From Rhizobium vallis (lineage in GTDB: Bacteria > Pseudomonadota > Alphaproteobacteria > Rhizobiales > Rhizobiaceae): 64,000 nucleotides of DNA. The position numbers were made by a program, and so were the translations under genes. This document shows positions 42,474-51,980 of this stretch, in pieces. Where the stretch lies: NCBI RefSeq assembly GCF_003985155.1, contig NZ_ML133700.1, forward strand, positions 1-64,000, written 5' to 3'. The notes beneath the pieces are model-generated. The model worked only from the letters and a program-made list of their open reading frames with translations, had not been told where the DNA came from and made no database searches. The stretch's first letter is position 1. Every line of letters begins with the position of its first letter.

Positions 42474-43970
42474 GTGGAAGCCAAGAGACTGCTGGAGTTC
42501 CAGTCGATCACCAAGAGCTTCGGCGGCACGCAGGCGCTCCGCGACGTCTCGATCGATCTGCGCGAAGGCGAAATCCTCGCACTGCTCGGCGAAAACGGCG
42601 CAGGCAAATCGACGCTGATCAAGACGCTCGCGGGCATCTACAAGCCCGATGCCGGCGACATCCTCTTCCGCGGCCAAAGCTATCACCATCGCCCGCCGAA
42701 GCCGAACGAGCGGCAGCCGGTCGCCTTCATCCATCAGGACCTCGGCTTGATCGAGTGGATGACCGTCGGCGAGAACATGGGCCTGTCGCAGGGTTTCTCG
42801 ATGCGCCGCGGCCTGATCGATTGGAACAGGACGCAGGCGCGCGCCAAGGAGGCCCTGAAGCTGGTTGGCTGTGACTTCGATCCCACCACGCGGGTTTCGG
42901 CCCTGTCGCGCACCGAAAAATCGCTCGTCGCCATTGCCCGCGCGCTTGCCGTCGAGGCCGACGTTCTCGTGCTCGACGAGCCGACGGCGAGCCTTCCCGC
43001 CGATGAAGTCGACCGGTTGTTCAATGCGATCCGCCCGCTGAAGGATCGCGGCGTCGGCATGATCTACGTCTCCCACAGGCTCGACGAGATTTTCCGCATC
43101 GCCGATCGGGTCGCCGTTCTGCGCGACGGCTGCATGGTCGGCCAGAAGCCCGTCAGCGAGACCACTCCTGACGAGCTGGTGACGATGATCATCGGCCGCA
43201 GCGGCGACAGCCTCTTTTCCAAGACCGAGACCAAGCCCGGCAAGGCAATCGTCAAGGTGCGCGATCTCGTTTGCGCCGGTACGAGCCCGATATCCTTCGA
43301 TATCCGCGAGGGCGAGCTTCTCGGTCTTGCGGGATTGCGCGGCGCCGGTCAGGAACGGATCGGCCGCGCCCTGTTCGGTTGCGAGCCTTTCGGCGGCTCG
43401 GTTTTGCTGCATGACCAGGCTCCGGATCTTTCGAGCCCGCTGCGGGCCATGGGATCGGGCATTGGCCTGATCGCCCGCGACCGGACGGAAGAATCCGTCG
43501 CCTTGTCGCTTTCCATTCGGGAAAACACCTACATCAATCCCGGTGCAGTCGGGCGCGGGCTTTTCTCCTTCCTGTCGCCGCGGGGCGAGGCGGACCTCGC
43601 CCATAAGATCGGCCAGTCGGTCGGCCTGCGGCCAAACGACCCGGATCTGCCCGTGGAGGCCTTGTCGGGCGGCAACCAGCAGAAAGTGGTCGTCGGCCGC
43701 TGGCTGGCGACCGGCCGCAAGCTGCTGATCGCGGAAGATCCGACCGCCGGCGTCGACATCGGCGCGCGTGCCGAGATCTACCGCCTGATCACCAAGGCGC
43801 TCGAAGCCGGCCTCGCGGTCGTGGTGGTTTCGACGGACTTCGAGGAAATCGCCCATATCTGCCACCGCGCGCTGGTTTTCTCGCGCGGCAAAATCGTCAG
43901 CGAACTGACTGGAAGCGCTCTGACGACGGAGGCGGTCATCACAGCCGCATCCGCATCGGAAGCCGCTTGA
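42474..43970 (+). CDS. Sugar ABC transporter ATP-binding protein (RbsA/XylG type)
   Basis: The 498-residue protein has two nucleotide-binding domains. The first has an intact Walker A (GENGAGKST) and Walker B (VLVLDEPTASLP), but its signature reads ALSRTEKSLVAIAR instead of LSGGQ. The second has a degenerate Walker A (GLRGAGQERIGR) but a good signature LSGGNQQKVVVG. Such asymmetry is usual in ribose-type ATPases. The GTG at 42474 follows GGGAGGAG. It is the first gene of the ATPase-permease-binding protein operon. Confidence 0.93.
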   Translation: MEAKRLLEFQSITKSFGGTQALRDVSIDLREGEILALLGENGAGKSTLIKTLAGIYKPDAGDILFRGQSYHHRPPKPNERQPVAFIHQDLGLIEWMTVGENMGLSQGFSMRRGLIDWNRTQARAKEALKLVGCDFDPTTRVSALSRTEKSLVAIARALAVEADVLVLDEPTASLPADEVDRLFNAIRPLKDRGVGMIYVSHRLDEIFRIADRVAVLRDGCMVGQKPVSETTPDELVTMIIGRSGDSLFSKTETKPGKAIVKVRDLVCAGTSPISFDIREGELLGLAGLRGAGQERIGRALFGCEPFGGSVLLHDQAPDLSSPLRAMGSGIGLIARDRTEESVALSLSIRENTYINPGAVGRGLFSFLSPRGEADLAHKIGQSVGLRPNDPDLPVEALSGGNQQKVVVGRWLATGRKLLIAEDPTAGVDIGARAEIYRLITKALEAGLAVVVVSTDFEEIAHICHRALVFSRGKIVSELTGSALTTEAVITAASASEAA

Positions 43971-43988
43971 GCCATCGGGAGAACAGCC

Positions 43989-45029
43989 ATGCAATCCATT
44001 GAATCCACGGCGCTGGAGCCGACCAAGAGCGAAATGGCCGGCCTGTCTACAGGGCAGAAGATCGGACGCCTGATCCCGGTCTATGGGCTGGTGATCCTCA
44101 CCGTCGGCCTGATAATGATCTTCTCGATCCTTCTGCCCGATACCTTCCCGACGGTGTTGAACGTCCGCTCGATTGTATCAGACAAGGCGATCATTGCGCT
44201 TCTGTCGCTCGCCGCGATGATCCCGATGGCATCGGGCCGCATCGATCTGACCGTCGGCTACGGCATCGTGCTCTGGCACATTCTCGCCATCAGCCTGCAG
44301 ACGGCCTACGGCCTGCCCTGGCCGGTCGCCGTCCTCATCGTTCTCGCGCTCGGTGTCCTCACAGGCTTCATCAACGGCCTGCTGGTCGAGGTCGCCAAGA
44401 TCGACAGCTTCATCGCAACGCTCGGCACGGGAACGGTTCTCTATGCGCTTGCACTTTGGCACACCGGCGGGCGGCAGGTGGTCGGCGTCCTGCCGGATGG
44501 TTTCTATGCGCTGAATGGCACCATGCTGTTCGGCCTGCCGATCACCGGCTTCTACGTGCTGCTGATCGCCATCTGCATGTGGATCGTGCTCGAATACCTG
44601 CCGATCGGCCGATATCTCTACGCCATCGGCGCCAATCCCAAGGCCGCCGCGCTCAATGGCATTCCGGTCCGCAAGTTCGTGATCGGCGCCTTCGTCACCT
44701 CGGGTCTGCTGGCCGCCCTGACCGGCGTCCTCCTCGCCTCGAAGCTGCGCATCGGTCAGGCAAGCGTCGGCCTCGAATATCTCCTTCCGGCGCTTGTCGG
44801 CGCATTCCTCGGGTCGACGACGATCAAGCCGGGGCGCGTGAACGTCTGGGGCACCTTGATCGGCGTCATCATCCTGGCGGTCGGAATTTCCGGAATTCAG
44901 CAATTCGGCGGGTCGTTCTTCGTCGAACCGCTGTTCAACGGCGTGACCCTGCTGATTGCCATCGGCATAGCAGGTTACGCCCAGCGCAAACGCGGAGCCG
45001 TGAGGAGGATCACGCCCGCATCGAAATGA
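43989..45029 (+). CDS. Sugar ABC transporter permease (RbsC type)
   Basis: The 346-residue membrane protein has 8-10 hydrophobic helices. The pattern LAAMIPMASGRIDLTVGYGI and VAKIDSFIATLGTGTVLYAL is typical of RbsC/XylH permeases. YAIGANPKAAALNGIPVRKF is the conserved cytoplasmic loop. It has no separate partner permease, so it should act as a homodimer. It starts 18 bases after the ATPase gene. Confidence 0.93.
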   Translation: MQSIESTALEPTKSEMAGLSTGQKIGRLIPVYGLVILTVGLIMIFSILLPDTFPTVLNVRSIVSDKAIIALLSLAAMIPMASGRIDLTVGYGIVLWHILAISLQTAYGLPWPVAVLIVLALGVLTGFINGLLVEVAKIDSFIATLGTGTVLYALALWHTGGRQVVGVLPDGFYALNGTMLFGLPITGFYVLLIAICMWIVLEYLPIGRYLYAIGANPKAAALNGIPVRKFVIGAFVTSGLLAALTGVLLASKLRIGQASVGLEYLLPALVGAFLGSTTIKPGRVNVWGTLIGVIILAVGISGIQQFGGSFFVEPLFNGVTLLIAIGIAGYAQRKRGAVRRITPASK

Positions 45030-45046
45030 TGCCGGATCGCCGGCAT
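45029..45046 (+). promoter_or_regulatory. Intercistronic hairpin before the binding-protein gene
   Basis: ATGCCGG and CCGGCAT pair around ATCG, overlapping the last base of the permease stop. It lies 29 bases before the binding-protein start and may stabilise that mRNA. Confidence 0.4.
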
Positions 45047-45075
45047 TTCATAACAAACACAATGGAGGAGTGAAC

Positions 45076-46173
45076 ATGAAGCGCAGGACTTTATTGCAGG
45101 CAACGGTCGCAACCGTCGCCGTTATGCTCAGCGTGCCGGCATTGGCCGACTCGATGGCCGACGCCAAGGCAGTGGTGGACAAATATGCCTCCAAGGTGAG
45201 CGCGTGGGATGGCCCGACGAGCGGCCCCAAGGGCGCCAGCGGAAAGAATATCGTCATCCTGGCCGCCGATATGAAGAACGGCGGCATCCTCGGCGTCGTC
45301 AATGGCGTTCAGGAAGCGGCAGGCGCACTCGGCTGGACGGTCAAGGCGCTCGACGGCGCCGGCTCGATCGGCGGGCGGACCGCGGCTTTCGGCCAGGCCA
45401 TGGCGCTGAAGCCTGATGGTATCATCATCAACGGCTTTGACGCGGTTGAGCAGAAGCCGGCGATGGAAGCGGCCAAGGCTGCCGGAATTCCGATGGTTTC
45501 CTGGCACGCCGCCTCGGCGGTCGGTCCGGTCCCCGAAGTCGGCGTTTTCGCCAACGTCACCACCGATGCGATGGAAGTATCGAAGTCTGCGGCTGATTGG
45601 GCCTTTGCCGATGCCGGCGGCAAGCCTGGTGTCATCATCTTCACCGACTCCACTTATGCGATCGCGATTGCCAAGGCCGATCGCATGAAAAAGGAGATCG
45701 AAGATCTCGGCGGCACGGTGCTCGAATATGTCGACACGCCGATCGCCGAAACCTCCCAGCGCATGCCCCAGCTCACCACGTCGCTTCTGCAGAAGTATGG
45801 CGCGAAGTGGACGCATTCCCTTGCCATCAACGACCTGTACTATGACTTCATGGGGCCGTCGCTTGCGTCGGCCGGCATTGCCGGAGACGGAAAGCCGGTC
45901 AACGTCGCAGCCGGCGACGGCTCGGAGAGCGCCTATCAGCGTATCCGCGCCAAGCAGTTCCAGGCCGTCACGGTCGCCGAGCCGCTCAATCTCCAGGGTT
46001 GGCAACTCGTCGACGAACTGAACCGCGCTTTTGCGGGTGCTCCCTGGTCCGGCTATGTCTCGCCGCTGCATGTCGTGACCAGCCAGAACGTCGAGTTCGA
46101 CGGCGGACCGAAGAACAGCTTCGATCCCGATAACGGCTATCGCGATCAATACAAGAAGATCTGGGGCAAATAA
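45076..46173 (+). CDS. Sugar ABC transporter substrate-binding protein
   Basis: The 365-residue periplasmic protein has a signal peptide (KRRTLLQATVATVAVMLSVP, cleavage near ALA-DS). The mature Peripla_BP_4 fold shows GKNIVILAADMKNGG, DGIIINGFDAVEQKP and IPMVSWHAAS. The ATG at 45076 follows GGAGG by 7 bases, so the GTG at 45070 is rejected. It is longer than ribose-binding proteins (about 290), with an extra N-terminal segment. The regulon context suggests a sugar acid or related sugar as ligand. Confidence 0.93.
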   Translation: MKRRTLLQATVATVAVMLSVPALADSMADAKAVVDKYASKVSAWDGPTSGPKGASGKNIVILAADMKNGGILGVVNGVQEAAGALGWTVKALDGAGSIGGRTAAFGQAMALKPDGIIINGFDAVEQKPAMEAAKAAGIPMVSWHAASAVGPVPEVGVFANVTTDAMEVSKSAADWAFADAGGKPGVIIFTDSTYAIAIAKADRMKKEIEDLGGTVLEYVDTPIAETSQRMPQLTTSLLQKYGAKWTHSLAINDLYYDFMGPSLASAGIAGDGKPVNVAAGDGSESAYQRIRAKQFQAVTVAEPLNLQGWQLVDELNRAFAGAPWSGYVSPLHVVTSQNVEFDGGPKNSFDPDNGYRDQYKKIWGK

Positions 46174-46185
46174 GCCTTCCGATCA

Positions 46186-46211
46186 GAGGGCGTATCGAGC
46201 GATACGCCCTC
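46186..46211. terminator. Strong hairpin after the binding-protein gene
   Basis: GAGGGCGTATCG (46186-46197) and CGATACGCCCTC (46200-46211) form a perfect 12-bp stem with a 2-base apex. It begins 13 bases after the stop. C-rich sequence follows rather than T, so it may protect the mRNA rather than end it, and the next gene may still be co-transcribed. Confidence 0.5.
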
Positions 46212-46269
46212 CCTCCCCGCACGACCTCAACATCGATCCAGCTCCGGCGAGTTTTGGAAAAGAGAACCT

Positions 46270-46608
46270 ATGATCATTCGTTATGCTTTGTTTGAAGGCG
46301 AAATCCATCCCGGGAAAGAAGAGGAGTTCCGCACCTTCGTCAGGCAGCGGCTCGTGCCTCTGTGGACGAAATTTCCAGGCGCCGAGGAAATCCGGGTGCT
46401 GGACGGAACGGAGCGCGACGAAGGCGCCCCGGTCTATGCCATGGCGCTTGCCATTCGTTACCCCGATATGGATGCGGTGAACGCAGCGCTTGCCTCCGAC
46501 GTGCGCTTCGAAAGCCGCGAGGTCACCGGGCAACTCCTGCAGCTCTTCACCGGCAAAGTGCATCACCACGTCTTCTCGGCCAACGAATATCCGCCGGCTA
46601 CTGCCTGA
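46270..46608 (+). CDS. Small EthD-like (dimeric alpha-beta barrel) protein
   Basis: The 112-residue protein starts MIIRYALFEGEI and has the two-strand, two-helix pattern of the dimeric alpha-beta barrel fold (PGKEEEFRTFVRQRLVPLW, VYAMALAIRYPDMDAVNAAL). EthD-like proteins of this size occur in catabolic operons, often as small accessory enzymes. GGAAAAGAG gives a plausible ribosome binding site. It is 97 bases after the sugar-binding protein gene, beyond a hairpin. The function is not known. Confidence 0.75.
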   Translation: MIIRYALFEGEIHPGKEEEFRTFVRQRLVPLWTKFPGAEEIRVLDGTERDEGAPVYAMALAIRYPDMDAVNAALASDVRFESREVTGQLLQLFTGKVHHHVFSANEYPPATA

Positions 46609-46676
46609 CATCAGGCGATCGCGGTTTCCATAACGTCGCGGCGATCGAAAACCGCCCAACCAAATATCGTTGCTGT

Positions 46677-46710
46677 AAAGCGCCTGCGGACAGCCGTCTC
46701 GGGCGCTTTT
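46677..46710 (+). terminator. Probable rho-independent terminator of the sugar operon; region 46609-46921 has no gene
   Basis: AAAGCGCC (46677-46684) pairs with GGCGCTTT (46702-46709) across a 17-base loop and ends in TTTT. The following stretch to 46921 is AT-rich near 46800-46850 and probably holds the promoter of the monooxygenase gene; no gene was seen. Confidence 0.5.
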
Positions 46711-46921
46711 CCATGTCGGTACGCCCCGCCTATCCCACGGCTCGAGGGATGGCGCCCTTTCCACTGTTCACTCTTTTGGGGACAATTTTTCCTCAGGCGA
46801 CGTTATTGTTAAACGAAACAGTCTATAAAAATAGTAGATAATATTCCATCTTACCATGCATCGCTTTTGGGAGACCTTCCCTCGGCCCTCTTCTTCCAAC
46901 CGCGCAGAACTGCAGTGTGGT

Positions 46922-47992
46922 ATGAGCATCAATTCCGAATTTCTCTGGTATATTCCCAACGACGTCAGACCCGGTCATCGCGGTGATTCCACCGTCGAGA
47001 ATCACAACAGCCTCGATACGCTGACCAGCCACGCCAAGGCGCTGGAGGAGCATGGCTGGAAGGGCGCGCTCATCGGCACCGGTTGGGGCCGGCCCGACAC
47101 GTTCACCGTTGCGGCCTCACTTGCGGCACGCACCACGACCTTCGAGCCGCTCATCGCGATCCGCCCCGGCTATTGGCGGCCGGCGAACTTCGCGTCCGCG
47201 GCAGCCACGCTGGACCACCTGACGGGTGGCCGCGTGCGGATCAACATCGTATCGGGCAAGGACAACCTGTCTGCCTATGGCGACAGCGAGGGCGATCAGG
47301 CGCATCGCTATAGCAGAACCAGGGAATTCATGCGGCTGGTCCGCCGATTGTGGACCGAAGAAAACGTTACGTCGGCAGGGGATCACTTCCGGGTCGCCGA
47401 GTCCACCGTGGTGCCGCGCATCGAGATCCGCGGCGACCGCCGCCACCCCAAATTCTACTTTGGCGGCGCCTCCGAGGCCGCCGAGCAGGTTGCCGCCACC
47501 GAAGCCGATGTTCAGCTTTTCTGGGGCGAGCCGCTCGACGGCGTCCGAGAACGGATCGAGCGGCTGAAGGCGCTGAGCAGGCAGCTGGACCGCGATCTCC
47601 CGCCGCTGGAATTCGGATTGAGGATCACGACCTTGGTCCGCGACACGACGGAACAGGCCTGGGCTGACGCCGAGGCGAAGGTTGCCGAGATGGCGAAGAG
47701 CAAAGGCGCCGGCTGGCACGACCACCAGCGCGTGCTCGCCGTCGGCCAGCAGCGGCTGCTCGAGCTGCATCAACGCGGCGACGTGCTCGACGATAACCTC
47801 TATACCGCGCCCGGAAAATTCGGCGGCGGCGGCGCCGGCACCACGTGGCTGGTCGGTTCGGCGGCGGATGTCGCCCGCTCGCTGCGCAAATACCAGGATC
47901 TGGGCATCACGCATTTCGTGCTTTCCGACACGCCTTACCTTGCCGAGATCAAACGGCAGGGCGAGCAGCTGCTGCCGCTATTGCGCAGCTGA
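46922..47992 (+). CDS. LLM class flavin-dependent monooxygenase (SsuD-like)
   Basis: The 356-residue TIM-barrel protein resembles alkanesulfonate monooxygenase SsuD. Seen blocks are FLWYIPNDVRPG, ALIGTGWGRPDTFTVAASLA, LIAIRPGYWRPANFAS and TGGRVRINIVSG. SsuD uses reduced FMN to release sulfite from sulfonates. The frame is open from 46856, but the family start matches ATG 46922. It stands alone, with no flavin reductase or transporter beside it. A sulfonate/nitrate-type ABC system appears at 62630, but there is no evidence of a link. Confidence 0.88.
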   Translation: MSINSEFLWYIPNDVRPGHRGDSTVENHNSLDTLTSHAKALEEHGWKGALIGTGWGRPDTFTVAASLAARTTTFEPLIAIRPGYWRPANFASAAATLDHLTGGRVRINIVSGKDNLSAYGDSEGDQAHRYSRTREFMRLVRRLWTEENVTSAGDHFRVAESTVVPRIEIRGDRRHPKFYFGGASEAAEQVAATEADVQLFWGEPLDGVRERIERLKALSRQLDRDLPPLEFGLRITTLVRDTTEQAWADAEAKVAEMAKSKGAGWHDHQRVLAVGQQRLLELHQRGDVLDDNLYTAPGKFGGGGAGTTWLVGSAADVARSLRKYQDLGITHFVLSDTPYLAEIKRQGEQLLPLLRS

Positions 47993-48491
47993 CACCGGAA
48001 AGGCGTCAGGCCGTCGTCCAGCGTCGGAAAAGCCAGCGCCGAAATCATTGTTCGCATGCAGGCCGCTCGAAAAGCGTCAAAGAGTCTGGTTTGCAACAAG
48101 AGATGTGTGCCGTTACTGTCCAGCAACTTGGCATACTCTTCCTGGTGCCCAGCTTAGTGCAGTTTGCGCGGAAAATGCCGATAAAATATACGAAAAGCGC
48201 CACGCAATGATGCTCCGCCGTCCGCGTTTACATTCTCTAAAATATATTCCCCTAAATTTTTAGGATATTGGAATGACGTTCGCAGGATCGTCACCTACGC
48301 CATGATGGCGGCTGGGGCACCCGAAATCTCGCATGAAATCGACATTTTGACCTCGATGCACGCCTCGCATCTCGGGCGCGCCGAGGCGCATTCGGCGACA
48401 GATCGAGCTCCGCGCTTGAACGAGATGTGACGAGCGATCCTGGTGGCCAAGATACCTTTGACAAGCTTCGCCGACGCGATGGAGAGTGACA
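47993..48491. other. Intergenic region upstream of the chemoreceptor gene
   Basis: About 500 bases with no convincing gene. It includes an AT-rich patch at 48170-48270 with the small palindrome CCTAAATTTTTAGG (48251-48264), a plausible promoter area for the chemoreceptor. Confidence 0.4.
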
Positions 48492-50453
48492 ATGAAGGGC
48501 ATTAAGAATTTCGGGATCGGGGTGCGCCTCACCCTCGGTTTCAGCTTCCTGCTTCTGCTGATGGCCTGCCTGACCATCTACTCGGCGGTGAAGGTTGAGC
48601 AGATCAATAGCAATCTTGAAACGATCAACGACGTCAACAGCGTGAAGCAGCGGTTTGCGATCAACTATCGCGGCAGCGTGCACGACCGGGCGATCGCCAT
48701 TCGCGACGTGACCCTTGTGACGTCGGCGGACGAACGCAAGGCCGCCGAAGCCTTGATCGAAAAGCTGGCAGCCACTTACGCCGAGAATGAAAAGCGCATG
48801 GCCGATATGGTTGCATCTCCGGCAGGTGCGACGGACCAGGAAAAGACCATCCTGAGCGAGATTGCCGACATACAGGCGAAGACCAATCCTCTGGTTGCCC
48901 AGATCATCGCGCTGCAGGAAAAGGGCGACGGCGAGGCGGCCCGCAAGATCCTGCTCGAACAGGCCCGCCCGGCCTTCGTTTCCTGGCTCGGCGCCATCAA
49001 CAAATTCATCGATTATCAGGAAGCGCTGAACAAATCGGTCGGCGGCGAGGTTCGCAGTGTGGCGAGCGGCTTCAAGCCGATCGCGCTGACGGCGCTCGCC
49101 ATTGCCGCTCTTCTTTCGATCATTGCCGCCGCCATCACCGCACGCACGATCGTCGGCCCGCTGGCAAAGCTTCAGCTTTCGCTGAAGGCGATGGCGGAAG
49201 GCAATCTCGACGGCGATCGCCGTCTCGAAGCGCGGGGCGATGAGATCGGCAAGCTCGCGCGGGCCGTAGCCGGCCTGCGCGACGCGATTTCGGCAAAGGC
49301 GGAACGAGAAGCCGATGCCGAAGCCAAGCGTGCTGTGACGGAACGACACCGGCTCGAGCAGGATGCCGATGAACGCCGCACCCTGGCCGAGCAGACTGAC
49401 AAGGCTGTTGGTCAGCTGGGCAATGCATTGCAGGCGCTGGCTGACGGCGACCTGACGCAGCAGATCGACACGCCGTTCATTCCGTCTCTGGAAAAGCTCC
49501 GGGCCGACTTCAATGCCGCGGTCGAAAAGCTCCGAGCCGCCATGCAGAAGGTTGCCCAGAACGCGAGCGCGATCGCAGCCGGTGCACAGGAGATCCGCTC
49601 CGCCTCGGACGATCTGGCCAAGCGGACCGAACAGCAGGCAGCCTCGGTCGAGGAAACCGCCGCTGCCCTGGAAGAGATCACGACCACCGTCGCCGAATCC
49701 ACCAACAAGGCCCAGGAAGCCGGGCAGCTCGTGCGCAAGACCAAGGACAACGCCGAGCGCTCGGGCAGCGTGGTCCGGGATGCCGTGGACGCGATGGGCA
49801 AGATCGAATCCTCGGCCACCGAAATCGGCAGCATCATCGGCGTCATCGACGAGATCGCCTTCCAGACCAACCTGCTGGCATTGAACGCCGGCGTCGAAGC
49901 CGCCCGCGCCGGGGAAGCTGGCAAGGGCTTTGCCGTCGTTGCCCAGGAAGTGCGCGAATTGGCGCAACGTTCCGCCAAGGCGGCAAAGGAAATCAAGGAA
50001 CTGATCAACGCGTCGAACGGCCATGTGAAGAACGGCGTCGCCCTCGTCGGCGAGACCGGCAAGGCACTGCAGGAGATTGCCGCACAGGTTCAGCAGGTCG
50101 ACGGCAATGTCGGGGCCATCGTCGGCGCTTCGCAGGAGCAGGCGACGGGGCTGAAAGAGATCAACACCGCCGTCAACAAGATGGACCAGGGCACGCAGCA
50201 GAACGCCGCCATGGTGGAAGAAGCCACAGCCGCCGCGCATAATCTCGCCAAGGAAGCCGATGCGCTGTTCCAACTCCTAGGACAGTTCAGCATCGGGGGA
50301 ACGGTCGTATCGAAGCGGATATCACAGCCGTCAGCAGCGCCACAGCATGCTCAACCCGTGGCGTCGCCCGCACGCCAGATGATCGCCAAGGTGGGCAAGT
50401 CGTTCCAGGCGAGCGGGAGCGCGGCATTGGCCGGCGATTGGGAAGAGTTCTGA
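48492..50453 (+). CDS. Methyl-accepting chemotaxis protein
   Basis: The 653-residue receptor has a membrane helix at about 10-30, a periplasmic four-helix-bundle ligand domain, a second helix at about 190-212, and a HAMP domain with further helical linker. The signalling domain is from about 360. The hairpin tip EIAFQTNLLALNAGVEAARA is fully conserved. The protein ends GDWEEF, like the NWETF-type pentapeptide that tethers CheR/CheB. The ATG at 48492 follows GGAG by 7 bases. No che genes are nearby. The ligand is unknown. Confidence 0.95.
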   Translation: MKGIKNFGIGVRLTLGFSFLLLLMACLTIYSAVKVEQINSNLETINDVNSVKQRFAINYRGSVHDRAIAIRDVTLVTSADERKAAEALIEKLAATYAENEKRMADMVASPAGATDQEKTILSEIADIQAKTNPLVAQIIALQEKGDGEAARKILLEQARPAFVSWLGAINKFIDYQEALNKSVGGEVRSVASGFKPIALTALAIAALLSIIAAAITARTIVGPLAKLQLSLKAMAEGNLDGDRRLEARGDEIGKLARAVAGLRDAISAKAEREADAEAKRAVTERHRLEQDADERRTLAEQTDKAVGQLGNALQALADGDLTQQIDTPFIPSLEKLRADFNAAVEKLRAAMQKVAQNASAIAAGAQEIRSASDDLAKRTEQQAASVEETAAALEEITTTVAESTNKAQEAGQLVRKTKDNAERSGSVVRDAVDAMGKIESSATEIGSIIGVIDEIAFQTNLLALNAGVEAARAGEAGKGFAVVAQEVRELAQRSAKAAKEIKELINASNGHVKNGVALVGETGKALQEIAAQVQQVDGNVGAIVGASQEQATGLKEINTAVNKMDQGTQQNAAMVEEATAAAHNLAKEADALFQLLGQFSIGGTVVSKRISQPSAAPQHAQPVASPARQMIAKVGKSFQASGSAALAGDWEEF

Positions 50454-50465
50454 TCGCGCCCGTTG

Positions 50466-50495
50466 CGAAGGGAAGCGTACGCTGCCCTTCGTTTT
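50466..50495 (+). terminator. Rho-independent terminator of the chemoreceptor gene
   Basis: CGAAGGG pairs with CCCTTCG, with inner AGCG/CGCT, followed by TTTT at 50492-50495. It starts 13 bases after the stop and lies before the convergent mctP stop. Confidence 0.75.
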
Positions 50496-50504
50496 GACGT
50501 TGTC

Positions 50505-51980
50505 TTATGCCCGGACAGGAGCACTCGCTGGAAGCAGAGCGCTGACCACGACCGCAATGGCGATGTTGGCCGCAAGCGCCAGGAGGCCGGTATAGACGGT
50601 GAAGGGTTCGCCGCCGAGGCTGACCAGATGAAGAGGCTTCCAGCCGGCATCCCAGACGAGGAGGGTGCCGCCGCAGAAGCCGACGAACCAGCCGGTAAGC
50701 AGAGCGGGTGCGCGGAACCAGTTGGTATAGAGGCCGAAGACCAGGGCCGGAAGCGTCTGCAGGATCCAGATGCCGCCGAGCAGCTGCAGGTCGAGTGCGA
50801 ATTGCGTCGGCAGGAAGATGATGACGAGAAGCGCTCCGACCTTTACCACCAGCGACGTGATCTTCGCGACCTTGGCTTCACCCGCATCGCTGACCTGGGG
50901 GTCGACATAGGCCTTCCAGAAATTGCGGGTGAAGAGATTGGCAGCGCCGATGCTCATCACCGCCGCCGGCACCAGCGCACCGATGGCGATTGCCGCAAAG
51001 GCAAAGCCGGAGAACCAGCCCGAAAAGAGCGTCTTGAACAGCGCTGGAACGACGTCATTGGCGCTCTCGAGCTTCAGGTTGGCGGCATGGCCCATATAGC
51101 CGAGCAGCGCCAGAAGGCCGAGCAGCAGCGTATAGGCGGGCAGCATGATCGCATTCTTGCGGATCGTCTTGCCGCTGTTGGAGGCAAAGATGCCCGTCAG
51201 CGTATGCGGATACATGAAGGCCGCAAGCGCCGAACCGAGAGCGAGCGTGGCATAGGCGACATACTGGTTGCCGCCAAGCAGCAGGCTGCCGGACCCCTTG
51301 GCCTGGAAGGCGGCGTCGGCCGAGGCGAAGACATTCGCATAGCCTCCGAGCTTCGACGGGATGAGTGCGACGGCTGCAATCACCACGATATAGATCATGA
51401 TGTCCTTGACGAAGGCGATCAGCGCCGGCGCGCGCAGGCCCGCCGAATAAGTGTAGAGCGCCAGGATGATGAAGGCGATCGCAAGCGGCAATTCGCCATG
51501 CAGTCCGAGCGCCTTCAGGACCGCGGTCATACCGACGAGCTGGAGGGCGATGTAAGGCATGGTGGCGATGACGCCGGTTGCCGCGACGGCGAGTTCGAGA
51601 CCACGCGATCCGTATTGACCATGGACGACGTCGGCTGCCGTGACATAACCGAATTCCTTGGCGCGTTTCCAGAGAACCGGCATGACCATGAAGACGAAGG
51701 GATAGACGACGATCGTATAGGGCAGCGCGAAGAAGCCGTAGGCGCCCACCGTATAGACCAGCGCCGGGACGGCGATCACGGTATAGGCGGTATAGAAATC
51801 GCCGCCGACGAGGAACCAGGTGATCCAGGTGCCGAAATTGCGTCCGCCGAGGCCCCATTCGTCGATATGCGCCAGCGTTTCGGGCTTGCGCCAGCGGCTC
51901 GCGACGAAGCCCATGACCGTGACGAGCGCGAAGAAGAAGATAAAGACGGCAAGCGCCGTGCCGTTGATGTCAGTCGTCAT
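50505..51980 (-). CDS. mctP: Monocarboxylate (lactate/pyruvate/alanine) permease, sodium:solute symporter family
   Basis: The 491-residue protein has about 13 hydrophobic helices and sodium:solute symporter features. The N-terminal part reads ALVTVMGFVASRWRK and LGGRNFGTWITWFLVGGDFY. It corresponds to R. leguminosarum MctP, shown in that species to carry monocarboxylates and alanine. It overlaps the small DUF3311 gene upstream by 11 bases. The mctR and mctS genes lie beyond, on the same strand, and in the known system control this permease. Substrate is assigned by family and locus. Confidence 0.92.
   Translation of the reverse strand: MTTDINGTALAVFIFFFALVTVMGFVASRWRKPETLAHIDEWGLGGRNFGTWITWFLVGGDFYTAYTVIAVPALVYTVGAYGFFALPYTIVVYPFVFMVMPVLWKRAKEFGYVTAADVVHGQYGSRGLELAVAATGVIATMPYIALQLVGMTAVLKALGLHGELPLAIAFIILALYTYSAGLRAPALIAFVKDIMIYIVVIAAVALIPSKLGGYANVFASADAAFQAKGSGSLLLGGNQYVAYATLALGSALAAFMYPHTLTGIFASNSGKTIRKNAIMLPAYTLLLGLLALLGYMGHAANLKLESANDVVPALFKTLFSGWFSGFAFAAIAIGALVPAAVMSIGAANLFTRNFWKAYVDPQVSDAGEAKVAKITSLVVKVGALLVIIFLPTQFALDLQLLGGIWILQTLPALVFGLYTNWFRAPALLTGWFVGFCGGTLLVWDAGWKPLHLVSLGGEPFTVYTGLLALAANIAIAVVVSALLPASAPVRA

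Noticed and set aside
48291..50273. Open frame of about 660 codons antisense to the chemoreceptor gene
   Set aside because: Low-complexity composition, no family features and a fully supported gene on the other strand.
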